A stretch of DNA of 64,000 bases from Nocardia coubleae NBRC 108252 (GTDB lineage Bacteria; Actinomycetota; Actinomycetes; Mycobacteriales; Mycobacteriaceae), in the NCBI RefSeq assembly GCF_001612805.1, contig NZ_BDBD01000010.1, positions 124,001 through 188,000 on the forward strand. The letters are read 5' to 3'. Below, one piece after another: positions 8,287 to 15,712 of this stretch (positions are counted from its first letter, which is position 1; every line of letters begins with the position of its first letter). The notes below the pieces were generated by a model. It did no database searches. It was not told the origin of the DNA and saw only the letters and a program-made list of their open reading frames with translations. The position numbers were made by a program, and so were the translations under genes.

Positions 8287-9435
8287 CTATCGTTGTACGT
8301 CGCGCAGGCCACGGACAGACCGCGTCACCGTGAATTTCTGGTTCCGGTCGATCACGTCGGTCCGCCCGACCATCCGTTCCACCACACCCCGATAGTTCAG
8401 GTGCGAGTTGTACACCGTCCACAGTTCGCCGCCGGGACGGAGCACCCGGCCGGTCTCGGCGAACATCTTGATGGCCGAACCGGTGTGCACGGCCGCGCCG
8501 ACATGGAACGGCGGATTGCACAGCACAAGGTCGGCACTGTTGTCGGCGGCCGAGGACATCGCGTCGTCGCGCACCACCGTGACGCGGTCGTCGACACCGT
8601 TCGCGGCGGCGGTCGCCCGGGCCGAGGCGACGGCGGCACAGGACTGATCGGTGCCGACCACCCGGATACGCGGACGCGACTTGGCCAGGGCCACCGCGAG
8701 AATGCCGGTGCCGCAACCGAGGTCGATGGCCTCGCGGGCGTCGGGCTTCATCCGGTCCAGATGTTCGAGCAGGAACCGGGTGCCGATGTCGAGGCGTGGG
8801 CCGGAGAACGCGGCACCGTAGGCGACCACGTCACCGTCGATCTCGATGATGTTCTCGCGCACCGGGAATCGGGGTTCGCCGACGGGTAGCGGTTCGCTGA
8901 CGACGAGCACCCGTGACTTCTGCCTGCCCCGGCCCGCCCGCACCTGGCGGAACGTTTCGCCGAACACCTCGTTCATGGTCGGGGTGAGGTATTTGTCGCG
9001 GCCACCGGCGTAGACGACCACGTCGTCGGCGGCGTAGCGGGCGATGGCCTCGGCGATCTCGGCTAGCCCGGCAAGCATTTTCGGCAACCGCATCACGACC
9101 ACGCGGGCGCCGGTGAGCAGGTCCGCGTCGAGCCCGTGCACGGTGAAGCGGTCGGCGAGACCGAGGTTCTTGGCGTTGCCCGCCAGGGCGAGTTCGCCGG
9201 TGAGCAGGTCCTGGTGCACCCGGATGCCGCTGTGTCCGTGCCGTACCGCTACCCCGAGGGTCAGCGCGCCGTAGGCGTCGCCGATCACCGCCACCTCGCC
9301 GCTGCCCGCGCTCGCGAGCGCGTCGGCGGCGGTATCGAGAATCAACCGATCCGCGGCGTCGACGGCATAGAGGTTCGGCGCCTCCACGTCCGGATACCGG
9401 CGCAGCCGGGTGAATACGTCCTCGACACTGTCCAC
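8287..9435 (-). CDS. SAM-dependent methyltransferase, RsmC/RlmG-like
   Basis: 382 aa with two Rossmann-like halves: a degenerate N-terminal one (about 1-190) and an active C-terminal one with DLGCGTGILAVAL (SAM motif I) and NPPFHVG (motif IV, for exocyclic amino nitrogen methylation). That architecture is known from RsmC and RlmG, which methylate N2 of guanines in 16S or 23S rRNA. The target base cannot be assigned. The start codon GTG at 9435 is followed by DSVEDVF. It is a monocistronic gene. Confidence 0.8.
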   Translation of the reverse strand: MDSVEDVFTRLRRYPDVEAPNLYAVDAADRLILDTAADALASAGSGEVAVIGDAYGALTLGVAVRHGHSGIRVHQDLLTGELALAGNAKNLGLADRFTVHGLDADLLTGARVVVMRLPKMLAGLAEIAEAIARYAADDVVVYAGGRDKYLTPTMNEVFGETFRQVRAGRGRQKSRVLVVSEPLPVGEPRFPVRENIIEIDGDVVAYGAAFSGPRLDIGTRFLLEHLDRMKPDAREAIDLGCGTGILAVALAKSRPRIRVVGTDQSCAAVASARATAAANGVDDRVTVVRDDAMSSAADNSADLVLCNPPFHVGAAVHTGSAIKMFAETGRVLRPGGELWTVYNSHLNYRGVVERMVGRTDVIDRNQKFTVTRSVRGLRDVQR

Positions 9436-9666
9436 GCGACAAGTGTGCTAGATCGTTGCCCCATCGTCACATCCGCCCCTGCCGCACATCGGAACCGGCG
9501 GCCACATATGCGCACCGAGCATGGAAAAGACTGACGGCGAACGGGTTACAGCGATGCGTGCCGACCTCGCTGATACCGCGGTGCACGCGCCCAGCAAACT
9601 CACAGCCTGGACACGCGCCCGGCTGATTCCCGCAACCCTCGAGTTCACCTGAGTACCATCGGTCAC

Positions 9667-10245
9667 ATGCGCAACGCCCCCGTGTTCGTGCTGATCGCCG
9701 CCGCGGCTCTGGTCCTGCCGAGCTGCGGTTCCGACGACGCGCCCGCCGCGACTCCCTCGACGACGACAACGAGCACCGCGAGCACCTTCGCCGACGCCAC
9801 CGGCCCGCGCGACAACGACGCGAAGTCGGGCGAGGCGAGCGACGGTGCGGCCCTCACCGTCACCGATGTCCGCCTCGGCCACCACCCCGGCTACGACCGG
9901 GTCGTCTACACCCTCGGCGGCACCGGCACCCCCGGCTGGCAGGTGGCCTACACCGACAACGCCGTGCAGGATGCCAGCGGCAAGGCCGTGGACGTGGCGG
10001 GCAACTCGATCCTGGAGGTGCGCATCCTCGGTTCGGCCTACCCGTTCGACTCCCCCGTTCCCCCGTTCGCCGGGCCCGATCCGGTCACCGATCCCAGTAC
10101 GCCCCGCATCACCGGCGTCTACAAGTCGGTGGTCTACGAAGGCGTCACCCAGTCGTTCATCGGGCTCGACGCCGACCGTCCCGGTTTCACCGTGAGCACC
10201 CTCGCCGACCCACCGCGCCTCGTCGTCGACATCGCGAACGACTAG
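9667..10245 (+). CDS. AMIN-like domain lipoprotein
   Basis: 192 aa with a lipoprotein signal (lipobox LPSC, Cys about residue 19), a Thr/Ser-rich linker and then a compact domain. The domain has the motif GYDRVVYTLGGTGTPGW and ends in PPRLVVDI, the pattern of actinobacterial AMIN-like proteins. It is probably anchored outside the membrane; function is unknown, but related AMIN domains bind cell-wall or envelope partners. TACCAT at 9655-9660 lies six bases before the ATG, so translation is probably leaderless. The 230 bp upstream, back to the methyltransferase start, holds nothing else I recognise. Confidence 0.75.
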   Translation: MRNAPVFVLIAAAALVLPSCGSDDAPAATPSTTTTSTASTFADATGPRDNDAKSGEASDGAALTVTDVRLGHHPGYDRVVYTLGGTGTPGWQVAYTDNAVQDASGKAVDVAGNSILEVRILGSAYPFDSPVPPFAGPDPVTDPSTPRITGVYKSVVYEGVTQSFIGLDADRPGFTVSTLADPPRLVVDIAND

Positions 10246-10307
10246 TTCTACCCCTACCACGTGCGGGTATTGCGGAGAGCCCCTGAGCACTGGTTAGACT
10301 CGTCGCC

Positions 10308-10745
10308 GTGACCGTCCAGCTGTCGTATGCGCGCCTCGCGAGGGCCTTCGCCGTCGTGCTGCTGCTGGCCGGAATCGTCGCCATGCACTCGGCGGTATTC
10401 GTCACCTCCGCACACGACACCTCCGCACACGACACCTCCGCTCACACGCACGGAAACGCCGCCCACACAGCCGTCGGTCCGGCTGTTGAAGCGGTACCGG
10501 CGCAGAACGACTCGACGAAGGACCACGGCTGCGGCGGCGGCGGATGCACCGAACACGCGGCCGTCCACGGATGCGTGTTCGTCCTCGTCGCCCTGACCAT
10601 GTTGCTCGGCTGGATGCTGCTGTCGCGGCTGGCCGAGGACGGCGACGCCATCCGCCGGTCGACGAGAGCCTGGCGTGGCCGCCGCGAACGGCCACCTCCC
10701 TGGACCGTCCTTTCCCTTTCCCAACTGGCGATTCTGCGGATCTGA
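10308..10745 (+). CDS. DUF6153-like small membrane protein
   Basis: 145 aa with an N-terminal transmembrane or signal segment (about 13-32), a His/Cys-rich extracytoplasmic part and a second transmembrane helix (about 88-106). The middle part holds three SAHDT-type repeats, then GCGGGGC and EHAAVHGC. Such proteins are commonly paired with DUF305 proteins, as here. The His and Cys content suggests, but does not prove, metal (copper) handling. The GTG start lies seven bases after TAGACT (10295-10300), so a leaderless mRNA is likely. It probably forms an operon with the next gene (61-bp gap). Confidence 0.65.
   Translation: MTVQLSYARLARAFAVVLLLAGIVAMHSAVFVTSAHDTSAHDTSAHTHGNAAHTAVGPAVEAVPAQNDSTKDHGCGGGGCTEHAAVHGCVFVLVALTMLLGWMLLSRLAEDGDAIRRSTRAWRGRRERPPPWTVLSLSQLAILRI
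10403..10447 (+). repeat. 15-bp in-frame tandem repeat
   Basis: Two exact 15-bp units (10403-10417 and 10418-10432) and a third diverged unit encode consecutive SAHDT-like pentapeptides in the His-rich part of the DUF6153-like protein. The repeat is coding, so it is not a CRISPR or intergenic element. Confidence 0.85.
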
Positions 10746-10806
10746 CAGATCGGCCCACGCGGCCCCTGTCCGACACCCCACACCCGAGTCCCCAGGAGGA
10801 TCACCC

Positions 10807-11403
10807 ATGTCCATCACCCGTACCGTTCTCGCCCTCGCCGCTGTCGCCGTGGTCGCCGCCGGGTGCGGCGACGACTCGACCACGCACACCACCGAGCACT
10901 CCTCGACGACCACGGCGAGCACGACGAGCGCCACGGCCCGCACCGACTTCAACGATGCTGACGTGACCTTCCTGCAGATGATGTACCCGCATCACGCGCA
11001 GGCGGTCGAGATGTCGAAGATGGTGCCGAGCCGGACCCAGAACCAGCAGCTCATCGCGCTGGCCGCGCAGATCGAGCAGGCGCAGGCACCGGAGATGCGC
11101 CAGATCACCGACCTGCTGACCAGCTTCGGCAAGCCCGCACCGAGCGCCGAGGGCCACGGCGGCCACGGCATGCCGGGCATGATGACCGAGGAACAGATGA
11201 GCGCGCTGGCAGCGGCGAACGGCGCCGAGTTCGACCGGCAGTGGCTGCAGATGATGATCGAGCACCACCAGGGCGCGGTCGCCATGGCCCAGACCGAGCT
11301 GGCGGAGGGAACCAACCCGGAGGCAAAGCAGCTCGCCACCAAGATCGTCGCCGATCAGGAGGGTGAGATCGCGACCATGCGCGGCATGCTCGGCCAGAGC
11401 TGA
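10807..11403 (+). CDS. DUF305 lipoprotein
   Basis: 198 aa. The signal peptide ends in the lipobox VAAGC (Cys about residue 19). A Thr/Ser-rich linker is followed by the DUF305 four-helix domain, with paired motifs MMYPHHAQAVEM and MMIEHHQGAVAMA, each carrying HH. A Gly/His/Met-rich loop (GHGGHGMPGMM) lies between them. The HH and Met residues suggest a metal site, and family members are often found with copper-resistance genes; direct evidence is lacking here. The ATG is chosen for AGGAGGA six bases upstream. A 15-bp hairpin follows. Confidence 0.85.
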   Translation: MSITRTVLALAAVAVVAAGCGDDSTTHTTEHSSTTTASTTSATARTDFNDADVTFLQMMYPHHAQAVEMSKMVPSRTQNQQLIALAAQIEQAQAPEMRQITDLLTSFGKPAPSAEGHGGHGMPGMMTEEQMSALAAANGAEFDRQWLQMMIEHHQGAVAMAQTELAEGTNPEAKQLATKIVADQEGEIATMRGMLGQS

Positions 11404-11408
11404 CCCGG

Positions 11409-11441
11409 GGTGGCGCCGCGCCGGAACGGCGTGGCGCCACC
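11409..11441 (+). terminator. Hairpin terminator after DUF305 gene
   Basis: A 15-bp stem (11409-11423 with 11427-11441, one G-U pair) has a three-base loop and starts six bases after the stop codon. There is no U-tract. Confidence 0.75.
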
Positions 11442-11521
11442 TGATCGTCGCGAAGCCAGTACGGTCGATGTGTTCGGCCACCGCGACGGTGACCGACGCT
11501 CCGGCGAGGGAGGAGAGACAG

Positions 11522-12037
11522 ATGCTGGTACGGGAACGAATGGGGCTCGGCACCGCGCTGGTTGTCGTAGCGGGCGCGCTCACGCTGGCCGCCTGCACCA
11601 ATCAGGTACCCGGTACCGCCGAGGCCAACCTCACCGATCTCGCCTCCTACACCTCCGAAGTCGCGGCCTCCTCGACCGCGAAGGTGAAGGCGGCCAACGA
11701 CTCGGCCTGCGACGGACTGCGCGCGGCCAACAAGAGCTCGGTCGCCTCGTTCAACGCCTATATCGAGGCGAGCAACAACCGCGCCCCCGACACCGACACC
11801 AAGGCCAACGAGGCGGTTCCGGTGCTGCGCAACAATGCCAAGGACGTCGATCGCAAGGTCACCACGGATGTCATCGCCGAGCTGGCCGACCCGCTGCGCA
11901 CCTACCGTGACAAGACCAACCTGCTCGCCGACACCCTCGAGCGCCGTGCGCCCACCGACGAACTCAACGGCGTGATCGATCAGTTCAACGCGTCCAAGGA
12001 CGCGGCGATCGAGGTCTGCAAGCCCTACGGCCGCTAG
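11522..12037 (+). CDS. Hypothetical lipoprotein
   Basis: 171 aa with a clear lipobox (LAAC, Cys about residue 25). The mature part is mostly helical, rich in Ala, Asn, Asp and Lys, with three further cysteines of which one (CKPYGR) is at the C-terminus. No family recognised. The ATG at 11522 has GGAGGAGAG upstream. It probably has its own promoter, since a terminator hairpin separates it from DUF305. Likely anchored on the outer face of the cytoplasmic membrane. Confidence 0.7.
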   Translation: MLVRERMGLGTALVVVAGALTLAACTNQVPGTAEANLTDLASYTSEVAASSTAKVKAANDSACDGLRAANKSSVASFNAYIEASNNRAPDTDTKANEAVPVLRNNAKDVDRKVTTDVIAELADPLRTYRDKTNLLADTLERRAPTDELNGVIDQFNASKDAAIEVCKPYGR

Positions 12038-12100
12038 CCACGTAACAGGAACATCACCGTTCGCGATTGCCACTCCGAGACAAGTCATCGGAGGGGTTGC

Positions 12101-13429
12101 GTGCGTGGGTTCCTGAAATATGGTGCGGCGATTGCGGTTACCGCATTGTCGCTGACCTCGGCGGCACTGCTGCCCGTCGCGGCGGCCGACCCGCCGATCG
12201 CGCGGCACTGCGAGGTCAGCTCCGGACGCACACCGCAGGCGGCCTCTCCCGCAGAGGTCGCCCTCGATCCCGATCGGGTCGCCGAGGCCATGCGCCTGGC
12301 CGTCGACCCCACCCGCTTCAACATCCAGCTCTACCGCAACAACTGCCTGGTGGCGGCGGGCCCACGCAACGCCGAATCCGGTGGGGTGCCGTGGAATCTG
12401 TGGAGCGGGACCAAGAGCGTCGTCGCGCTGATCGCGGGCGCGGCGGTCGACGAGGGCCGCCTCGACGTCGACGCGCCGATCGGCCGCTACCTGCCCGAGG
12501 GGCTCGGCGACGAAGGGCACCGCGCGATCACCGTGCGCAACCTGCTCACCGAGTCCTCCGGGATGGAGGTGGCCATCGCCGCCGAGGGCGCGACGGGGCT
12601 GGCCCAGCTGGATCCGAACGTCGTCGCCCAGGCGCTCGCGATGCCGATCGAACGCCCCCAGGGCACCCTGTTCCGCTACAGCCAGCGCGCGGTCGACCTG
12701 CTCGTCTACGTCATCGCACAGGCCGTCGGCGAAGACTTCCAGGACTTCGCCCAGCGAAAGCTGTTCGACCCGTTGGGCATCGAACGCACCGATTACTACT
12801 GGGCCCGCGATCGCGCCGGAAACACCTACGGCCACGCGCATCTGCTGCTCCCACCGGACGACTTCGCGAAACTCGGTCTGCTCGTGGGCAATCGGGGCCG
12901 ATGGAACGAGCAGCAGGTGATCTCGGACGCCTACCTGCGCGAGGCGTTGTCGCCGTCGCGGGCCATGCCCTGTTACGGCTTCCTGTTCGTGATCAACGGC
13001 GCGCCCTGCCGCCTCGAATTCCCCGGCCTGCCCGACGATGCCGTGAAGATGTCCGGAATGCTGCGCAACGACAGCTACATCGTGCCGAGCCTCGGGCTGG
13101 TGCTGAACTGGACCGGCGTCGCCACCCCCGGCATCTCGACGACCTACACCCATGACGTGATGCGCAAGCTGGTCTCGTCGTTCCGCGATGTGGCGGTGCC
13201 GGATCCGGGCCCGTATCGGGAGAAGCCGGACGTGAGCGTCACCGATCCGATGATCGCCCGGCCCGACCCGGTGTTCGGCACCTTCGGCCTCGGCCCCTAC
13301 GCCTATCCGGGCTGCGGTTTCGTCGAATGTCTCGGCGAGACACCGAAAGCCCCGTTCGCCGACACCCCACCCGGCTGCGTGGTGCTCGGCTGTATCGGCC
13401 CCGACCCGCGCACTCCCGGCATCCGCTGA
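12101..13429 (+). CDS. Secreted serine hydrolase, beta-lactamase/class C fold
   Basis: 442 aa. A signal peptide (residues 1-28, ending VAAAD) precedes a beta-lactamase-like domain. The S-x-x-K nucleophile motif is SGTKS (about residues 103-107), and the second motif position is YSQ (FRYSQRAVD) in place of the usual Y-x-N, as in many non-lactamase esterases of this family. Six or more cysteines suggest disulfides, and the last 70 residues are a Pro/Gly/Cys-rich tail (YPGCGFVECLG). The GTG start is supported by GGAGGGG just upstream. It could act as an esterase or a peptidase on envelope material; substrate unknown. Confidence 0.8.
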   Translation: MRGFLKYGAAIAVTALSLTSAALLPVAAADPPIARHCEVSSGRTPQAASPAEVALDPDRVAEAMRLAVDPTRFNIQLYRNNCLVAAGPRNAESGGVPWNLWSGTKSVVALIAGAAVDEGRLDVDAPIGRYLPEGLGDEGHRAITVRNLLTESSGMEVAIAAEGATGLAQLDPNVVAQALAMPIERPQGTLFRYSQRAVDLLVYVIAQAVGEDFQDFAQRKLFDPLGIERTDYYWARDRAGNTYGHAHLLLPPDDFAKLGLLVGNRGRWNEQQVISDAYLREALSPSRAMPCYGFLFVINGAPCRLEFPGLPDDAVKMSGMLRNDSYIVPSLGLVLNWTGVATPGISTTYTHDVMRKLVSSFRDVAVPDPGPYREKPDVSVTDPMIARPDPVFGTFGLGPYAYPGCGFVECLGETPKAPFADTPPGCVVLGCIGPDPRTPGIR

Positions 13430-13430
13430 C

Positions 13431-13497
13431 GGCTGGCGTATCCTCGACAACGACCGGACAGGACCAGTAGGGACCGGTTCGTCGAGAGGAGCCAGCC
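13431..13497. promoter_or_regulatory. Nested inverted repeat before the GntR gene
   Basis: Three nested pairs, 13431-13437 with 13491-13497, 13443-13448 with 13481-13486 and 13454-13457 with 13473-13476, form a long imperfect stem that includes the GntR gene's ribosome-binding site (GAGAGGAG). It could be an operator for self-regulation, a structured 5' leader or the terminator of the hydrolase gene. Confidence 0.35.
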
Positions 13498-13499
13498 CC

Positions 13500-14225
13500 A
13501 TGCCAGCACCGCTGCGAGACAGCGCAGTGCCCAAGCATGAACAGTTGCGCGCGATCCTGCTGCAGAAATGCACGCGCGAACTCCAACCCGGCGATCTGCT
13601 CACCAGCGAGCGAAACCTGATGCAGGACTACGGCGTCAGCCGGATCACCGTGCGCGAGGCGGTCGGTCAGCTGGTGAACGAAGGCTATCTGGTCCGGGTG
13701 CGCGGTAAGGGCACCTTCGTCGCTCACCGGCCGGTGCAGTCGCGGTTGCATCTGGCCTCCTTCACCGAGGAGATGCGCGCCCTCGGCCATCAGCCGAGCA
13801 CCCTGGTGCTGGTCGCCGAGGAGGCCACCGCGCCCGAGCCGACGGCCCGCGCGCTGCGGCTGCCGCAGGGCGCGCGCGCCTATCACGTGCGCCGCTTGCG
13901 CCTGGCCGACGACGACGCGGTGAGCGTCGACGACGCGTGGTTCAACCCCGAACTAGTCCCCGACCTCATCGCCCACGACCTCACCGGCTCGCTGTACCGC
14001 CTCGCCGCCGACCGCTACGGCAGGCCGATCGAACGCGCCGAGCAGACGGTCGACGCCCAAGCCGCCGACACCGGGATCGCCGCACTGCTCGGCGTCCGCA
14101 AGGGCGCACCCGTTCTGCATTTCGACCGGGTGTCGTTCAGCGCCGACGTGCCGATCGAGCACACCCACAGCTGGTACCGCTCCGATCGGTACCGCGTGCA
14201 GATGGAAGTCGGAAGAAGCACCTGA
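13500..14225 (+). CDS. GntR-family regulator, HutC/UTRA type
   Basis: 241 aa. The N-terminal winged helix-turn-helix spans about residues 10-80 with GVSRITVREAVGQLVNEGYLVRVRGKGTFV, the classical GntR recognition helix and wing. The C-terminal UTRA domain (about 95-235) binds a small effector; its HTHSWYRSDRYR end is typical of HutC-like members. Such regulators usually control nearby sugar, amino-acid or histidine catabolism, but the neighbours here are a secreted hydrolase and small envelope proteins, so the target is unclear. GAGAGGAG lies upstream of the ATG. Confidence 0.88.
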   Translation: MPAPLRDSAVPKHEQLRAILLQKCTRELQPGDLLTSERNLMQDYGVSRITVREAVGQLVNEGYLVRVRGKGTFVAHRPVQSRLHLASFTEEMRALGHQPSTLVLVAEEATAPEPTARALRLPQGARAYHVRRLRLADDDAVSVDDAWFNPELVPDLIAHDLTGSLYRLAADRYGRPIERAEQTVDAQAADTGIAALLGVRKGAPVLHFDRVSFSADVPIEHTHSWYRSDRYRVQMEVGRST

Positions 14226-14286
14226 AACACTCGTATTTCAGATACCGTATGGGCGCCATCACAGTGAAGTGCTCGGAGGTATCACC

Positions 14287-14559
14287 GTGTCCCTGTCCCC
14301 CACCCTCACCCGCGCGGGCGTTCTGACCGCGCTGGCAGCCGCCGCCTTGCTCACCGCGGGCGGCACCGCCAACGCCGTCGGCAGCGCCGATTGGGATCTG
14401 CTCCCGTCCGGCTCGGTGGTGATCGGCCCGCCGACCGGCAGCGCGGGCTCGGTCGACATCGGTCTGCCGACCGGTTCGGTCGACGCCGACTTCGGCTCGA
14501 GCGCACCCACCCCGCCGCCGCCCTCGGGCTCGGCCGTAATGCCGGGCTCCGCAGGCTGA
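14287..14559 (+). CDS. Small secreted Gly/Ser/Pro-rich protein
   Basis: 90 aa. An N-terminal signal peptide (about residues 1-29, cleavage after TANA) is followed by a low-complexity segment with repeated GSV-V/D-I-G-x-P-T-GS units and a PTPPPPSGS tail. No known domain. The GTG start is preferred because GGAGG lies eight bases upstream; an upstream TTG is less likely. Between this gene and the GntR gene, CTGAAA and TTTCAG (14222-14227, 14236-14241) form a short inverted repeat of unknown role. Function unknown; a surface or secreted peptide is likely. Confidence 0.6.
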   Translation: MSLSPTLTRAGVLTALAAAALLTAGGTANAVGSADWDLLPSGSVVIGPPTGSAGSVDIGLPTGSVDADFGSSAPTPPPPSGSAVMPGSAG

Positions 14560-14734
14560 TTCGCGTGGCGCGTCATCTCGGAAAGGTGACGCGCCGCACT
14601 CGGAACGGCACCGATCGAGCCGCGAATCCGTTCCGGCGCAACCGAAGCTGTTTCCTCTTCACCGAACCGGGCATACGCCCCACGAGACGCGCCACCCGGT
14701 GCGTCTGATCGTTACCCGAACAGGTGAGCTTCAC

Positions 14735-14890
14735 ATGATTCTTCTCGGTGCAATTCTTCTCATCGCCGGCCTCGTCTTCGGCATCCCGATTCTCAACACC
14801 GTTGGTGTGATCGTGCTCGTCATCGGCCTCGCGCTACTCATCGCGGGCAGCATCGGGCGTCCGGTCGCCGGTCGCAGGCACTACTACTGA
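14735..14890 (+). CDS. DUF6131-like small membrane protein
   Basis: 51 aa, nearly all hydrophobic: two transmembrane segments (about 2-17 and 19-38) then a short basic tail GRPVAGRRHYY. The MILLG start and the RRHYY end fit the short actinobacterial DUF6131 family. ATG is chosen with AGGTGAG six bases upstream. It is followed by another small membrane or secreted ORF after 29 bp, so the two may be co-transcribed. Function unknown. Confidence 0.7.
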   Translation: MILLGAILLIAGLVFGIPILNTVGVIVLVIGLALLIAGSIGRPVAGRRHYY

Positions 14891-14919
14891 GCCGGGCCTG
14901 CCACCGGAAAGGACACGTC

Positions 14920-15129
14920 ATGACGAATACACCGCGCATCGTTTCGATCGTTGTGCTGGTCTGGTTACTGATCGGTGTCCTTGCCGCAGGTCAACGCGGC
15001 TACTACACCGAGCGCGACCAGAATTGCGCTTCGTTGGGCACCATCGCGGTCACCATGATCGCGGGCCCGCTCAACTACATGGGCGTCAACCCGAAGGTCG
15101 ACGACTGCGAACTCCCGCAACCCAGTTAG
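14920..15129 (+). CDS. Conserved small exported or membrane protein
   Basis: 69 aa with one hydrophobic segment (about 8-24, VLVWLLIGVLAA) followed by QRGYY and an extracytoplasmic part with two cysteines (NCASLGTIAVTMIAGPLNYMGVNPKVDDC). This arrangement recurs in short conserved hypothetical proteins of mycobacteria and nocardiae, which I recognise as a type without a known function. GAAAGGA lies ahead of the ATG. The gene ends in a bidirectional-looking terminator. Confidence 0.65.
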   Translation: MTNTPRIVSIVVLVWLLIGVLAAGQRGYYTERDQNCASLGTIAVTMIAGPLNYMGVNPKVDDCELPQPS

Positions 15130-15134
15130 CCGGA

Positions 15135-15168
15135 ATCCGCGCGCGAGCTACCTGGCTCGCGCGCGGAT
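15135..15168. terminator. Hairpin terminator overlapping a coding end
   Basis: A 14-bp perfect inverted repeat (15135-15148 with 15155-15168, 6-nt loop) lies between convergent genes. The right arm encodes the last Ala-Arg codons of the minus-strand SRPBCC protein. Confidence 0.75.
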
Positions 15169-15588
15169 CAGGGCTGCCAACCGTTCCAGAGATTCCTGAT
15201 TGCGCGCGGCGAAGGCCACGTCCTGGGCGAGTCCCGGGATCAGGCTGGCCGGGCCGCGCGCGGCACGTTCGGTCATCCGGATCGTCGTGTGCCCCGGCTC
15301 GGCCTCGGCGAGGGTGATCCGGATCCAGGCCGACCCGATCGACCACAGCCGCGCCTCCAATTCCAGCCGGTGCGGCGGCTCGACCGTTCGCACCTCGGTG
15401 GTGTCGCCGATCAGCACCGGCCACAGACCGAAGCGGTAGTGGATACGGCTGCCGACGGCGGGCCATTCGGGGTCGACTTCGCGGATGTGCGAGGCACCGA
15501 CCACCCAGCTGGCGTAGAGCCAGCCGTCGGACAGCGTCGCGAACGCGACCTCGCACGCCACCGGCACGGTCACCTCGGCAGTCAGCAC
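15148..15588 (-). CDS. SRPBCC (polyketide cyclase/START-like) protein
   Basis: 146 aa, about the normal length for a single SRPBCC domain. It begins TAEVTVPVACEVAFATLSDGWLYASWVVGASHIREVDPEWP and has the curved-sheet and long C-terminal helix pattern (NQESLERLAALI). The family binds hydrophobic ligands; no catalytic residue can be named. The GTG start at 15588 is preferred, since TACGCT lies six bases upstream and fits a leaderless transcript. A longer frame exists upstream but would overlap the divergent transporter. Confidence 0.75.
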   Translation of the reverse strand: MLTAEVTVPVACEVAFATLSDGWLYASWVVGASHIREVDPEWPAVGSRIHYRFGLWPVLIGDTTEVRTVEPPHRLELEARLWSIGSAWIRITLAEAEPGHTTIRMTERAARGPASLIPGLAQDVAFAARNQESLERLAALIRARAR

Positions 15589-15712
15589 CAGACCAGCGTA
15601 ATTCCCGTCCGCCCCGTCGGCGCGGCAACGCGGGCCCCGGCCGGCGGCACGCCGAACGATGACAGATGCGGGAAAATTGCTGTACATCGTTTCGACGTGG
15701 GATCGTTCCCTT

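Noticed and set aside
10403..10447. Short tandem repeat as a possible CRISPR or intergenic element
   Set aside because: The 15-bp units are contiguous, without spacers, and encode SAHDT pentapeptides in frame.
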